Counted from the stretch's first letter, positions 39,102-47,381 are shown. The stretch: DNA of 62,618 bases from Rhodospirillales bacterium (GCA_030744625.1 JASLQF010000058.1:1-62618); one strand, 5' to 3'. The notes: generated by a model not told the origin, from the letters alone. A program made the numbers and translations.

Positions 39102-39746
39102 ATGACCGAGAGCCTTTCGAACAGCGGGCGCCGTTGCCTGCTGGTTTCCTGTCATCCGCTGGCCGACAGCCTGTGCAACCATCTGGTTGCCCGGGTCAAT
39201 CAGCGTTTTGCAGGCCACCCGATCGAGGTCGAGCATCTGGACCTCTATGACAGCGATTTCGCCGCCCCACTGTCGGCGGCGGAGCGACGCGGTTACTTCA
39301 CCGGTGAATTCGATGCCTCTGCGCTCAGCGAGCAGATTGCGGCGCTCAAGCGCGCCGAGATTCTGGTCCTGGTCTTCCCGACCTGGTGGTTCGGCCTACC
39401 GGCGCTGCTGAAAGGCTGGTTCGACCGGGTTTGGGCACCCGGTGTCGCCTTCGATCACCCGACCGTGCCGGGTGGCCGCATCACCCCGAAGCTCGGTGGG
39501 TTGAGGCACTGTCTGGTCGTTACCACGCTTGGTTCGCCGTGGTGGGTCGACCGCTTGATCGTGCGGCGCCCGTTAAGGCGGATCCTCAAAATGGGGCTTA
39601 TCGGTCCCTGCGCACCGGCCGCCCGGTTCGATATGCTCAGCCTATACAGCGCGATGGCCCTCGAGCAAGCGCGTCTGAAGCGGTTTTTAGGTCGGATCGA
39701 CGGAGCGGTGCTGAGGATCATCCAGTCCGGTCCGACAAGTTTCTGA
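39102..39746 (+). CDS. Flavodoxin-fold NAD(P)H oxidoreductase
   Basis: Protein of 214 residues of the Flavodoxin_2 / NAD(P)H dehydrogenase (quinone) family (relatives include KefF and MdaB). The FMN-binding start is LLVSCHPLADSLCNHLV, the middle has VFPTWWFGLPALLKGWFDRVW, and GLRHCLVVTTLGSPWWV follows. It likely reduces quinones or electrophiles with bound FMN. Codon choice (more T- and G-ending codons such as TTT, GTT) looks a little different from the surrounding genes, which hints at transfer, but this is by eye. Confidence 0.78.
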   Translation: MTESLSNSGRRCLLVSCHPLADSLCNHLVARVNQRFAGHPIEVEHLDLYDSDFAAPLSAAERRGYFTGEFDASALSEQIAALKRAEILVLVFPTWWFGLPALLKGWFDRVWAPGVAFDHPTVPGGRITPKLGGLRHCLVVTTLGSPWWVDRLIVRRPLRRILKMGLIGPCAPAARFDMLSLYSAMALEQARLKRFLGRIDGAVLRIIQSGPTSF

Positions 39747-39869
39747 CACCTATGTCCCCCTCGGCTAAAAGCAGACTTGGCGGCATGCACCGCCCGACGT
39801 CTGCTCCCGGGTGGAAATCAGACATCGGCGTGGCGATAAAACCTTAATAAATTCATAGAGGGCGATTCA

Positions 39870-39896
39870 CGTTTCAAGTTGAATCAATTTGAAACG
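39870..39896 (-). terminator. Hairpin behind pckA
   Basis: CGTTTCAA and TTGAAACG are perfect inverse copies around an 11-base loop. The hairpin starts eight bases after the pckA stop on the minus strand, followed by an A/T-rich stretch (AATTTATTAAGGTTTT), so it is a likely terminator, though no tight U run follows directly. Confidence 0.5.
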
Positions 39897-39904
39897 ATCG
39901 CGAC

Positions 39905-41512
39905 CTACGCGGCGGCGCGGATGGCGGCGGCCTTCACCTTGTCGTCCACGTTCTTTTCGAATTTCGCGAAGTTTTCCTCGAACAGGGAGCGCAGATGGCG
40001 CGCTGCGGCGTCGTAGGCATCCTTGTCCTTCCAGGTGTTGCGCGGGTCGAGAACGTCGGCCGGCACGCCGGGGCAGCTTTCCGGCACGAGCATGCCGAAG
40101 TTGGGGTCGGCCCGCGTCGCCACCCCGGCCAGTTGCCCGTCGAGGGCGGCGTTGACCATGGCCCGGGTGTGGGCGATTTTCATGCGCTCGCCGACGCCGA
40201 AGCCGCCGCCGCTCCAGCCCGTGTTGACGAGCCAGCAGTCGGTGCCGTGCTCCGCGACCTTCTTGCCCAGCAGATCGGCGTACACCGTCGGATGGCGCAG
40301 CATGAAGGGCGCCCCGAAGCACGTCGAGAAGGTGGCCGAGGGCTCCTTCACGCCCCTTTCCGTCCCCGCCACCTTGGCGGTGTAGCCGGAAAGAAAGTGG
40401 TACATGGCCTGATCGGGGGTCAGCCGGCTCACCGGCGGCAGCACGCCGAAGGCGTCGCAGGTCAGCATGATGACGTTCTTGGGGTGTCCGGTGAGGCCGG
40501 TCTCCGAGGTGTTGGGGATGTACGATAGCGGGTAGGAGGCGCGCGTGTTCTCGGTGAGGGACGCATCATCCAGGTCGAGGGAACGGTCGTCCATGTTCAT
40601 GATGACGTTCTCGAGGACGGTGCCGAACATGCGCGTCGTGGCGTAGATCTCGGGCTCCGCCTCGGGGCTCAGGTTGATCACCTTGGCGTAGCACCCTCCC
40701 TCGAAGTTGAAGAGGCCATCGTCCGTCCAGCCGTGCTCGTCGTCGCCGATGAGGGTGCGCGAGCTGTCCGCCGAGAGCGTCGTCTTGCCGGTGCCCGAAA
40801 GCCCGAAGAAAAGGGCGCTGTCGCCATTCGGGCCAACATTGGCGGAGGCGTGCATGGGCAGTATGCCCTTCGCCGGCAGCAGGAAGTTCATGATCGAGAA
40901 GACCGACTTCTTGATCTCGCCGGCATAGCCGGTGCCGCCGATCATCACCATGCGCCTTTCGTGGTCGACCAGGATGAAGACCTCGGAGTTGGTGCCGTCG
41001 GTCTCCGGATCGGAATGGAAGCTGGGCGATTGAATGATGGTAAAGCCGGGCTCGAAGTCGGCAAGCTCCTCGGGCTTCGGCTGGATGAACATGTTGCGGG
41101 CGAACAGGTTGTGCCAGGCCGTCTCGGTGATGACTCGGACCGGTAGCCGGTGTTCTTGGTCGGCCCCGGCGAAGCAGTCCTGGATGAATACGTCGCGTCC
41201 CTGCAGGTAGGCCATGAAGCGCTTGTGCACGGCGTCGAATTTGGCCTTATCGATGGGGCGGTTGATGCTGCCCCACGCGATGTCGTCCTTGCTGGTCCGC
41301 TCCTCGACGATGAACTTGTCGTTGGGGGCGCGGCCGGTGTTGAGGCCGGTGTGACAGACCAGCGCGCCGCCCGGCGACGCGTTGCCCTCGTGGCGCCTCA
41401 GGGCCTCTTCGAATAGGGCCGCGGCCGAGTAGTTCCAGTGAGCCACGTCCACGTTTTGAATGCCGTGGTTCTCGATACCGTGGCTGCTGATATATGGTCC
41501 CAGTTGCTGCAC
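39905..41512 (-). CDS. pckA: ATP-dependent phosphoenolpyruvate carboxykinase
   Basis: Protein of 535 residues converting oxaloacetate and ATP to phosphoenolpyruvate, the first committed step of gluconeogenesis. The P-loop [13 protein letters not shown] and the downstream GDDEHGWTD metal-binding motif are intact. The GTG at 41512 ([20 protein letters not shown]) is chosen because it gives the normal family length, and a GGGGGGAAAA stretch precedes it; the frame can extend 15 codons to a TTG. In many alphaproteobacteria pckA adjoins chvI; here about 6 kb separates them. Confidence 0.94.
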   Translation of the reverse strand: MQQLGPYISSHGIENHGIQNVDVAHWNYSAAALFEEALRRHEGNASPGGALVCHTGLNTGRAPNDKFIVEERTSKDDIAWGSINRPIDKAKFDAVHKRFMAYLQGRDVFIQDCFAGADQEHRLPVRVITETAWHNLFARNMFIQPKPEELADFEPGFTIIQSPSFHSDPETDGTNSEVFILVDHERRMVMIGGTGYAGEIKKSVFSIMNFLLPAKGILPMHASANVGPNGDSALFFGLSGTGKTTLSADSSRTLIGDDEHGWTDDGLFNFEGGCYAKVINLSPEAEPEIYATTRMFGTVLENVIMNMDDRSLDLDDASLTENTRASYPLSYIPNTSETGLTGHPKNVIMLTCDAFGVLPPVSRLTPDQAMYHFLSGYTAKVAGTERGVKEPSATFSTCFGAPFMLRHPTVYADLLGKKVAEHGTDCWLVNTGWSGGGFGVGERMKIAHTRAMVNAALDGQLAGVATRADPNFGMLVPESCPGVPADVLDPRNTWKDKDAYDAAARHLRSLFEENFAKFEKNVDDKVKAAAIRAAA

Positions 41513-41619
41513 GTTTTCCCCCCGCGGCGACGTTTGCGAAATGCTTCTTCGTTGCAATTATTACAGGTTCGGAAACCCGGCGAAAGGGTGCAAATGGCGG
41601 TGCTCCCGGCCAGCGCCAA

Positions 41620-42309
41620 CTACTCCCCGGCGGGATCAGATTGCTTGTTTGCGCCGTGCAGCCACGCGAACACCGCGGTCGCCAGGACGGCGCCGGCGAG
41701 CTGCGCCACGATAAAGGCCGGCACATGGCCGGGGACGATGCCCGAGAACGTGTCGGTCAATCCGCGGGCGATGGTGACCGCCGGATTCGCGAACGATGTC
41801 GAAGCCGTGAACCAGTAGCCGGCGGAGATGAACAGGCCCACCGCGTAGGGAACCGCTTCGGGGCGCCAGCGCACGGTGCCGAGGATGGTGGCCACGAGAC
41901 CGAATGTTGCCACGCCCTCGGAGAACCACTGAGACGGCCCCGTGCGCGTCGTGGTGGAAACCTGCAACAGCGCCATGTCGAACATCAGGTGCGCCGCCAA
42001 GACGCCGATCACGCCGGCGATGATCTGCACCGCCATATAGGCCAGCGCGTCGCCGACGGAGATCTCCCGGCGCAACGCGAATGCAACGGTGACGGCGGGG
42101 TTGAAATGGGCGCCCGAGATGGATGCGAAAACGAGGATGAGCACGGCGAGGATGGCGCCCGTCGCCAGCGTATTGCCGAGCAGCGCCAGTGCCATGTTCC
42201 CTCCGGCCAGGCGTTCGCCCATGATCCCCGAGCCGACGACGGTGGCGAGCAGGAGAGCCGTGCCCATGGCTTCCGCGGCGAGCCGGCGCGGTCTGTCGAA
42301 AGTGGGCAT
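41620..42309 (-). CDS. Aquaporin (MIP family)
   Basis: Protein of 229 residues with six helices and two NPA loops: GAHFNPAVTVAF and TSFANPAVTIARGLTDTF. The family conducts water, glycerol or, in AqpS-type members, arsenite. AqpS genes often sit in ars operons. The arsR-like fragment and operator just upstream make an arsenite channel a reasonable guess, but the pore residues cannot be judged by eye. No arsC or arsH follows; pckA does. Confidence 0.85.
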   Translation of the reverse strand: MPTFDRPRRLAAEAMGTALLLATVVGSGIMGERLAGGNMALALLGNTLATGAILAVLILVFASISGAHFNPAVTVAFALRREISVGDALAYMAVQIIAGVIGVLAAHLMFDMALLQVSTTTRTGPSQWFSEGVATFGLVATILGTVRWRPEAVPYAVGLFISAGYWFTASTSFANPAVTIARGLTDTFSGIVPGHVPAFIVAQLAGAVLATAVFAWLHGANKQSDPAGE

Positions 42310-42315
42310 GGAAGC

Positions 42316-42477
42316 CTATGCCGCCTGGCGGCCAGCTACCGCGGCCCGATCGGACATCCATCGGCCCACGCCATCCACATCGATGGCGTAGTTTGGGTGG
42401 CGCTGGCGGCACCACGCTCCGAGAAGCCCGGCTCCCCCCAACGCCGTCGGTCTATCAACGGCCTGATTCAATTCCAT
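42316..42477 (-). pseudogene. Possible arsR remnant upstream of the aquaporin
   Basis: A 53-codon frame starts MELNQAVDRPTALGGAG and ends TAG seven bases before the aquaporin ATG. The first dozen residues and the ATG position relative to the TCGA-type palindrome resemble the start of ArsR-family repressors. The rest (GLLGAWCRQRHPNY...) does not look like an ArsR winged helix, and the frame is half the normal length. It is best read as a degraded or truncated arsR, with low certainty. It could also be just a leader frame. Confidence 0.35.
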
Positions 42478-42480
42478 AAA

Positions 42481-42494
42481 TCGAATATAGTCGA
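42481..42494 (-). promoter_or_regulatory. Possible ArsR-type operator
   Basis: TCGACTATATTCGA on the minus strand is an almost perfect palindrome: TCGA arms around TATA with two mismatched positions. It lies three bases before the ATG of the small upstream frame, where ArsR-type autoregulatory sites are often found. The motif is short and no binding is shown. Confidence 0.4.
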
Positions 42495-42525
42495 ATCATG
42501 GAAAGACGGGAATGGGGATTGCCCC

Positions 42526-43392
42526 TTACCCCGCCTGGTTGCCGCGACCCGCAACCCGGCGCGCCTTTGCGGCGAGCGACACCAGCGCCCGCCGGCAGGA
42601 TTCCGAGTCCCCGACGGGGTTTTCGAATTCGAGGCGCGCGAAGTGGGCGCCGCGCCTGAGGTCGGCGCCTTCGGCGTCGATGCCGACCATCTTCCAGCCC
42701 GTGCCCCGGCGCCCCAGGAGGGCCTTGGCGAATAGGTCGATGGCCTCGGCGTGATCGCCGTTCATGTGCTCGATAACGCCCTCCTCCAGCGCGGCGAGCG
42801 CCACCGCCGCCTTGACCTCGGAAAGCAGCTTGCGGCCCTTGATCCACACCGCCTTGGCGAAGCCGCCGACATAGTGGGCGCGCTCCACCTTCATGCGGTA
42901 GAAGCCGAAATCGGCGAAACCGGCGTAACGTTCGGCGCCCGGGTGGCGGGCCAGGAAGCGCCGTGCCAGCCGCTCGTCCGCGGTCGGCTCGATGCGCCCC
43001 ATCACCGTGACCCTGGGGCCGGTCTGCGGGTTGAAGCGCCGCGACGCCGCTTCGAAGAGGAGCGAGGCCCGTCCATCGGCGTCCAGGTTGCGGGTGTGGT
43101 CGGAAATTTGGGATAGCAGCAGGATCGGGCTGGCGTCCGTGTCGCAGGCCACGGTCACCAGCGAGGCATAGGGCCAGTTCTCTCCCGAGCCGTGCCGGCC
43201 CTGCTTGGCCTTCGAGGGGGACACCCCCGGCCTCGCGGCCTCCGCCATTTTCTTGTCGGGGGACGCCCCCGGCCTCGCGGCCTCCCCCGGGTCGGGCCAC
43301 ATCGCCGTGGCCAGGGCCGCCGAGCGGGCGGTGCGGATGAGCCGCCGGCAGGCAGCGGCGGGACTGTCGGCGGCGTGGGCCGGCCTATTCAT
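42526..43392 (-). CDS. HugZ-like / PNPOx-fold protein with repeat insert
   Basis: Protein of 288 residues of the split-barrel (pyridoxamine oxidase-like) family with a C-terminal DUF2470-like domain, as in HugZ heme utilisation proteins. The barrel begins ARSAALATAMW and continues WPYASLVTVACD; about 45 residues rich in Ala, Pro and Lys interrupt it. This insert holds two copies of a 14-residue unit (EAARPGxSPxK). The C-terminal domain has EEGVIEHMNGDHAEAIDLFA. It overlaps the CBS gene by eight bases. Heme degradation is possible but unproven. Confidence 0.75.
   Translation of the reverse strand: MNRPAHAADSPAAACRRLIRTARSAALATAMWPDPGEAARPGASPDKKMAEAARPGVSPSKAKQGRHGSGENWPYASLVTVACDTDASPILLLSQISDHTRNLDADGRASLLFEAASRRFNPQTGPRVTVMGRIEPTADERLARRFLARHPGAERYAGFADFGFYRMKVERAHYVGGFAKAVWIKGRKLLSEVKAAVALAALEEGVIEHMNGDHAEAIDLFAKALLGRRGTGWKMVGIDAEGADLRRGAHFARLEFENPVGDSESCRRALVSLAAKARRVAGRGNQAG
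43216..43284. repeat. Two direct repeats of a palindromic unit inside the HugZ-like gene
   Basis: The plus strand reads GGGGGACACCCCCGGCCTCG (43216 on) and GGGGGACGCCCCCGGCCTCG (43258 on), each followed by CGGCCTC; the repeats are 42 bases apart (14 codons). Each unit is itself palindromic: GGGGG.C.CCCCC and GGCCTCGCGGCC. The unit is inserted in frame in the coding sequence. Confidence 0.8.
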
Positions 43393-43789
43393 CCTCGATC
43401 GTGCGCAGCACCATGTCGCGCAGGGTGACGATGCCGACGGGCTTGCGCTCGAGGTCGATGACCAGGGAGCGCGCCAGCTTGAAACGGGTCAGCAAGCGGA
43501 CCGCGTAGCGCACCTGCATTTCCGCCGCCAACGCCATTATCGGCTTGGTCATGATTTCGTAGACGTTGACCCGGTCGGGCGAGCGCCCCTTGGCGATGAC
43601 CTCGGCGGCGATGTCGGTGACGGCGAGGAGGCCGTACTCGTCGCCCTCTTCGCGGCGTTCGATAATGATGGAACTGATTCTCGAGTCGCGCATCATCCTG
43701 ACCGCCTCGCGCACCGTGGCCGTGCGGTCGATGGTGTGCACCTCGGGTGTCATGACGTCCTTGACGGTGATTGCGGTTTCATCACTCAT
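43385..43789 (-). CDS. CBS domain-pair protein
   Basis: Protein of 134 residues consisting of two CBS domains: VKDVMTPEVHTIDRTATVRE with the following strands, and VYEIMTKPIMALAAEMQVRYAV with its strands. CBS pairs bind adenine nucleotides and act as energy or ion sensors. It has no enzyme domain. Its ATG overlaps the stop of the PII-like gene in ATGA, so both are tied to the DUF1538 membrane proteins. A role in controlling the transporter is inferred from operon context. Confidence 0.85.
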   Translation of the reverse strand: MSDETAITVKDVMTPEVHTIDRTATVREAVRMMRDSRISSIIIERREEGDEYGLLAVTDIAAEVIAKGRSPDRVNVYEIMTKPIMALAAEMQVRYAVRLLTRFKLARSLVIDLERKPVGIVTLRDMVLRTIEDE

Positions 43790-44136
43790 AGCGATTCCTC
43801 GATTTCATCCAGGAGGACCGACTCCTGGGTCTTCAGGCCGACGGCATCCTCGATGTTGACTTGAAAGGCGATGCCGCTTCCGGGTTCTTCGTCGAAGCGT
43901 CCCTCGCGGGCGATGGTTTCCAGGATGAGGCCCGCCCTGTTGCCGGCGACCAGGAACAGCAGCACGTCGCGCTGCCCGGTGAGTTCGAGGCCGAGGAAGG
44001 TCTTCTCGGGCTTCAGCCCCTCACCGCGCACGCTGGTGATCACGGTCGCCCCCGTCGCCCCCTTTCGACGTGCTGCCTCCAGCACCACGTCGGTCTTTTC
44101 GACAGCGACCAGTGCCATGATCAATCTCAGGTTCAT
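43786..44136 (-). CDS. PII-like signalling protein
   Basis: Protein of 116 residues with the PII-type start (NLRLIMALVAVEKTDVVLEA) and the TGATVITSVRGEG strand-turn. The B-loop region is EEPGSGIAFQV, unlike the TGKIGDGK of true GlnB/GlnK, and the T-loop is short without the uridylylated Tyr. It is thus a PII-like protein, not the nitrogen regulator. Such proteins often sense nucleotides or other ligands and sit beside transporters. It overlaps its neighbours on both sides by four bases. Confidence 0.75.
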   Translation of the reverse strand: MNLRLIMALVAVEKTDVVLEAARRKGATGATVITSVRGEGLKPEKTFLGLELTGQRDVLLFLVAGNRAGLILETIAREGRFDEEPGSGIAFQVNIEDAVGLKTQESVLLDEIEESL

Positions 44137-44942
44137 GGTGCTTTCTCCTTTCCGCGAGCGCCTTCGCCGCTTCCTTTCCTCTTGGCGCGCAGCCATGACG
44201 TCAGCGTGGCGTAACCCATGACCGACATTATAGGAAAGACGCTGGCGAAGGCGATTAAACCGAATCCGTCGATGAGCGGGCTGCGCCCGGGGATGGTGGA
44301 CGCCAGGCCGAGGCCCAGCGCCGCGACCACCGGCACCGTCACCGTCGAGGTGGTGACCCCACCCGAATCGTAGGCCAAGGGAATGATCATCTTGGTGGCG
44401 CGCAGGGTCTGCAGGATGACGATCACGTAGCCGGCCATGATGTAATAGGGCAACGGCGTGCCGCTGACGATCCTGTAAGCGCCGATCGACACGCCGGCGG
44501 CGACGCCGATGGCCACCGCGATACGAAGTCCGAAGGCGCCGATGCTGCCGCCGGAAATCTCCTCGGCCTTGAGGGCCACCGCGATCAACGAAGGCTCGGC
44601 GATGGTGGTCGAAAAGCCGATGGCGGCGGCAAAGACGTAAACCCACAGATAGTCGCGCCAATCGATGGCGCCATCCCTGACGACCGCCGAGCCGCGGATG
44701 AACTCGGGCGCCGTCAACTGGCTGGCCATGGTTTCGCCGAGGGGGAACAGGGCCTGCTCCAGCCCCACCAGAAAGAACGTCAGTCCCACCAGGACGTAGC
44801 CGAACCCGGCGAGGACACGCTTCAGGTTGGGTGGCCGCCGCCGGATCACCAGTATCTGGAACCCGAACAGGACGGCGGCGATGGGGAGCACGTCGACCAT
44901 CGTCGAGAGCCCCGTCGTGGCGGTGTGCATGAGGAGATCCAT
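44133..44942 (-). CDS. DUF1538 membrane protein B
   Basis: Protein of 269 residues with about seven membrane helices and the DUF1538 hallmarks: VLVGLTFFLVGLEQALFPLG, GFSTTIAEPSLIAVALKAEE and [20 protein letters not shown]. The C-terminal tail is basic (RAKRKGSGEGARGKEKAP). The first gene of the pair encodes a related protein, so the two may form a heterodimer. A DUF1538 pair in Halomonas (UmpAB) has, as I recall, been described as a cation/proton antiporter; the substrate here is unknown. Overlaps PII-like gene by four bases. Confidence 0.8.
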   Translation of the reverse strand: MDLLMHTATTGLSTMVDVLPIAAVLFGFQILVIRRRPPNLKRVLAGFGYVLVGLTFFLVGLEQALFPLGETMASQLTAPEFIRGSAVVRDGAIDWRDYLWVYVFAAAIGFSTTIAEPSLIAVALKAEEISGGSIGAFGLRIAVAIGVAAGVSIGAYRIVSGTPLPYYIMAGYVIVILQTLRATKMIIPLAYDSGGVTTSTVTVPVVAALGLGLASTIPGRSPLIDGFGLIAFASVFPIMSVMGYATLTSWLRAKRKGSGEGARGKEKAP

Positions 44943-45673
44943 CACACCACCATCCCGTAGATGAGCACGAAGATCATCGGCGTGAGGCTGGCGAAAGCGA
45001 TCAGCCCGAAGCCGTCGATCATGGGGTTGCGGCCGCGGATGGTGGAGGCGAGCCCGACGCCGAGCGCCGTGACCAGCGGTACGGTAATCGTCGAGGTGGT
45101 GACGCCGCCCGAATCGTAGGCGATGCCGACGATCTCGGGCGGTGCGAAGACGGTCAACACCACCACCAGAACGTAGCCGCCGATGATCAGGTACTGAATG
45201 GGCCATCCCTTGAGGATGCGAAAAACGCCAAGCACCAGGGCGGCGCCCACCGAAAGCGCCACTGTCATGCGCAGGTAAAAGGCGTAGCTGCCCCGGGCCT
45301 CCTCGGTATCGGCGATGGCGCCGCCCGCTCCGGCGACGCGGCCCGCTTCGGCGGCGACGGCGATGAGCGCCGGCTCCGCCACGGTGGTACCGAAACCAAG
45401 GCAGAAGGCGAAGGCCAGAAGGGCGATCAGGCTGCCCTTGCGGGCAAACGCGTTGGCCATCGATTCACCGATCGGGAAGAGCCCGGTCTCCAGGCCCTGG
45501 ACGAACAATGAGAGCCCGACGAGCACGAAAACGAGGCCGATGATGACCTTGTCCAGATTTGGAAAGGGCTGTTGCAGGATGACGGCTTGGAAGAAGGCGA
45601 TGACCAGCACGATGGGCGCCAGGTCGCGCGCCGAGGAAAGCAGCAGCCGCCATAATCCCCGCAGCGTCGACAT
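44942..45673 (-). CDS. DUF1538 membrane protein A
   Basis: Protein of 243 residues with the same layout as its downstream neighbour: [40 protein letters not shown] and [20 protein letters not shown]. The shared AEPxLIAVAxxA and [10 protein letters not shown] motifs in both halves are likely the ion- or substrate-binding site, by analogy with inverted-repeat transporters. It is the first gene of the operon. The ATG at 45673 is used; a GTG one codon earlier is possible. It overlaps the next gene by one base (TGATG). Confidence 0.8.
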   Translation of the reverse strand: MSTLRGLWRLLLSSARDLAPIVLVIAFFQAVILQQPFPNLDKVIIGLVFVLVGLSLFVQGLETGLFPIGESMANAFARKGSLIALLAFAFCLGFGTTVAEPALIAVAAEAGRVAGAGGAIADTEEARGSYAFYLRMTVALSVGAALVLGVFRILKGWPIQYLIIGGYVLVVVLTVFAPPEIVGIAYDSGGVTTSTITVPLVTALGVGLASTIRGRNPMIDGFGLIAFASLTPMIFVLIYGMVV

Positions 45674-45777
45674 CACGCCGGCCCAAGGGTAGCGGCGCTG
45701 GGCCGGTGGCGCCTAGCGGTGCTGACGGACGATGGAACTGGCGCGATCATGTCATGGATGTATACCGCATGGCCGGC

Positions 45778-45809
45778 GCCACCCCCTTGACGCGCGTCAA
45801 GGGGGTGGC
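45778..45809. promoter_or_regulatory. 32-bp perfect palindrome with FNR/FixK-type core
   Basis: The arms GCCACCCCCTTGACGC and GCGTCAAGGGGGTGGC are exact inverse copies without a loop. The core TTGACGCGCGTCAA (45787-45800) matches the TTGA-N6-TCAA pattern of FNR/FixK/Dnr sites. It lies between the divergent DUF1538 operon and the PCu(A)C gene. Further on, GCCCCCCGGGGGGGC at about 45842 is a second short palindrome. Binding by an FNR-type regulator is inferred from the core only. Confidence 0.55.
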
Positions 45810-45891
45810 CATGTGCCGTCGTCGCGCCCATCTTACCGCAAGCCCCCCGGGGGGGCGTAAAGCGGCGCTTGATTCTCGGCGGCGCTGCGTC

Positions 45892-46371
45892 ATGATGAGC
45901 CCCGCTATGAAATCCGTGATTGTCGCCCTGGTGGTGTTCGCCCTGTTTGCCCTGATGGCGCCGGCAACCGCCGGCGAGTACCGTCTCGGCGCGCTTGTGG
46001 TCGGAAATTCCTGGGCGCGGGCGACGCCGGGCGTGGCGCGCAACGGCGCGGCTTACGTGACGATCGAGAACCGGGGCCGGGACGCGGACCGTCTGATCGC
46101 CGTATCCTCGCCCGCCGCCGCGGGGGCGGCGCTCCACTCTCACGCCATGGAGGCGGGCGTCATGAAGATGCGCCCCGTCGCCGCCGTCGAGGTCGCCCCC
46201 GGCGCGGTCACCGCCATGAAGCCGGGTGGATTGCACATCATGCTCAAGGGGCTGGCGGCGCCGCTCGTCGAAGGGGGGAGCTTCCCCCTGACCCTGACCT
46301 TCGAGCGCGCCGGCACGCTCACCCTCGAGGTCACGGTCATGAAGATCGGCGCGCGTCACGGGCGAAAATAG
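45892..46371 (+). CDS. PCu(A)C-family periplasmic copper chaperone
   Basis: Protein of 159 residues from the ATG at 45892; ATGs at 45895 and 45907 are possible. A signal peptide is followed by the PCu(A)C domain. The copper ligands are in LHSHAMEAGVMKM and the MKPGGLHIMLKGL region, the H-M...M-H-M pattern of copper chaperones for cytochrome oxidase assembly. It would act in the periplasm. An upstream FNR-type site would fit control by oxygen. Confidence 0.85.
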   Translation: MMSPAMKSVIVALVVFALFALMAPATAGEYRLGALVVGNSWARATPGVARNGAAYVTIENRGRDADRLIAVSSPAAAGAALHSHAMEAGVMKMRPVAAVEVAPGAVTAMKPGGLHIMLKGLAAPLVEGGSFPLTLTFERAGTLTLEVTVMKIGARHGRK

Positions 46372-46404
46372 GGAACGGTGGCGGCGGGCAGGGTGCCCAT
46401 CGTC

Positions 46405-47085
46405 TCAGGACGGCTCCAGGCGCCGGTAGAAGTAACCGGTCAAAGCGCCGAGCAGCATCCAAAAAAGGCCGGTGATCACCAGGGTGGCCACCGCGAACTG
46501 GGACGCCAGCTCGGCGGGCAGCGGGCCCGGCCCTATTTCGTGCCCCGGGGCGCCGACCAGATGGGGGACGAGGATCAAGGCACCCCCGGCGATCTTGGCG
46601 GGGCGCGGTCCGGCCAGGAAGATCAAGGCCAGGCCGCCGGCCGTGCACGCCGCCGTCGCCAGCCACCACAGCTGACGTTCGTGGAGGTCGGCGGCCTGCA
46701 TGCCCGGCAGTTCCGGGGGCAGGCCGAAGGCCGGCGACAGATAGAAGGCGGCGAAACCGCACAGTCCCCACAGGATGCCCCTTTGCCAGTCGACGCCGCG
46801 CCCGGCCAGCGCCATGGCGCCGGCAAGCATGAAGGCGAAGCCGATGGAGCTCAACATGTCGGCGAGGAGGGTAAAGGCGCCGCGCTCGATGCCGTCCGCC
46901 GGCGCCCACGATTCGTCCTCGGCGGCGGTGGCCGCGGCGGTGCCATGCGAATGGGCGGGAGCGGCGTTCTCGTAGACCTCGGCCTGCAAAATCAGCGGCG
47001 TCGTCTTTATCATGTGGGCGCCCCACACGAAAACGCCGGCGATGGCCCCGGCGGCCAGAGCCGTCAGGACAATCCGGCCAAACAT
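46405..47085 (-). CDS. cbtA: Cobalt transporter subunit CbtA
   Basis: Protein of 226 residues with about five or six membrane helices, starting MFGRIVLTALAAGAIAGVFV. A hydrophilic stretch (residues about 40-70) rich in Ala, His and Glu precedes the helices WGLCGFAAFYLSPAFGLPPE and LVGAPGHEIGPGPLP, which are characteristic of CbtA. It lies 19 bases downstream of cbtB. It is predicted to import cobalt for cobalamin synthesis, in line with the riboswitch upstream. Confidence 0.9.
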   Translation of the reverse strand: MFGRIVLTALAAGAIAGVFVWGAHMIKTTPLILQAEVYENAAPAHSHGTAAATAAEDESWAPADGIERGAFTLLADMLSSIGFAFMLAGAMALAGRGVDWQRGILWGLCGFAAFYLSPAFGLPPELPGMQAADLHERQLWWLATAACTAGGLALIFLAGPRPAKIAGGALILVPHLVGAPGHEIGPGPLPAELASQFAVATLVITGLFWMLLGALTGYFYRRLEPS

Positions 47086-47104
47086 GGGCGTGTCTGTCCT
47101 GTCT

Positions 47105-47287
47105 TCAGTGGCAGGGGAACGACATGGCGTGGCGGGCGTCGTGGGCGGCGTCGTGAAGAACCGCCGGGCTGGCGAAACCGGTGCCCCACACCAGGAACAG
47201 CCCGAAGACGACGGCAAGCACGGCGGGCAGGGCGACGGTAGCGCGATGGTGCGCCAAATGGTGGGTCTGGGATGAAGCGAAACTCAT
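47105..47287 (-). CDS. cbtB: Cobalt transporter subunit CbtB
   Basis: Protein of 60 residues with one membrane helix (about 19-36) and the His-rich CbtB tail [16 protein letters not shown]. Tail histidines probably bind cobalt. Two ATGs abut at the start; the second (47287) is preferred because GGAGG is then five bases away. It is the first gene after the cobalamin riboswitch. Confidence 0.92.
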   Translation of the reverse strand: MSFASSQTHHLAHHRATVALPAVLAVVFGLFLVWGTGFASPAVLHDAAHDARHAMSFPCH

Positions 47288-47345
47288 CATAACCTCCGTT
47301 CCGGTGAACTCCGGTCAACAGCGTCAACCGCCACCGCAAACGGAC

Positions 47346-47381
47346 AACCCGCCCCACCGATGTTGCCCCGTCCGGCGGGTT
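47346..47381 (-). promoter_or_regulatory. Expression-platform hairpin of the riboswitch
   Basis: On the minus strand AACCCGCC and GGCGGGTT can pair around a 20-base loop, just downstream of the B12 box and upstream of cbtB. No T-run follows, so it may act by hiding or freeing the translation start or as an intermediate stem, not as a classical terminator. Confidence 0.45.

Noticed and set aside
39102-39746. Clear horizontal transfer of the flavodoxin-fold gene
   Set aside because: The codon difference is slight and judged by eye; no mobile element or tRNA flanks it.
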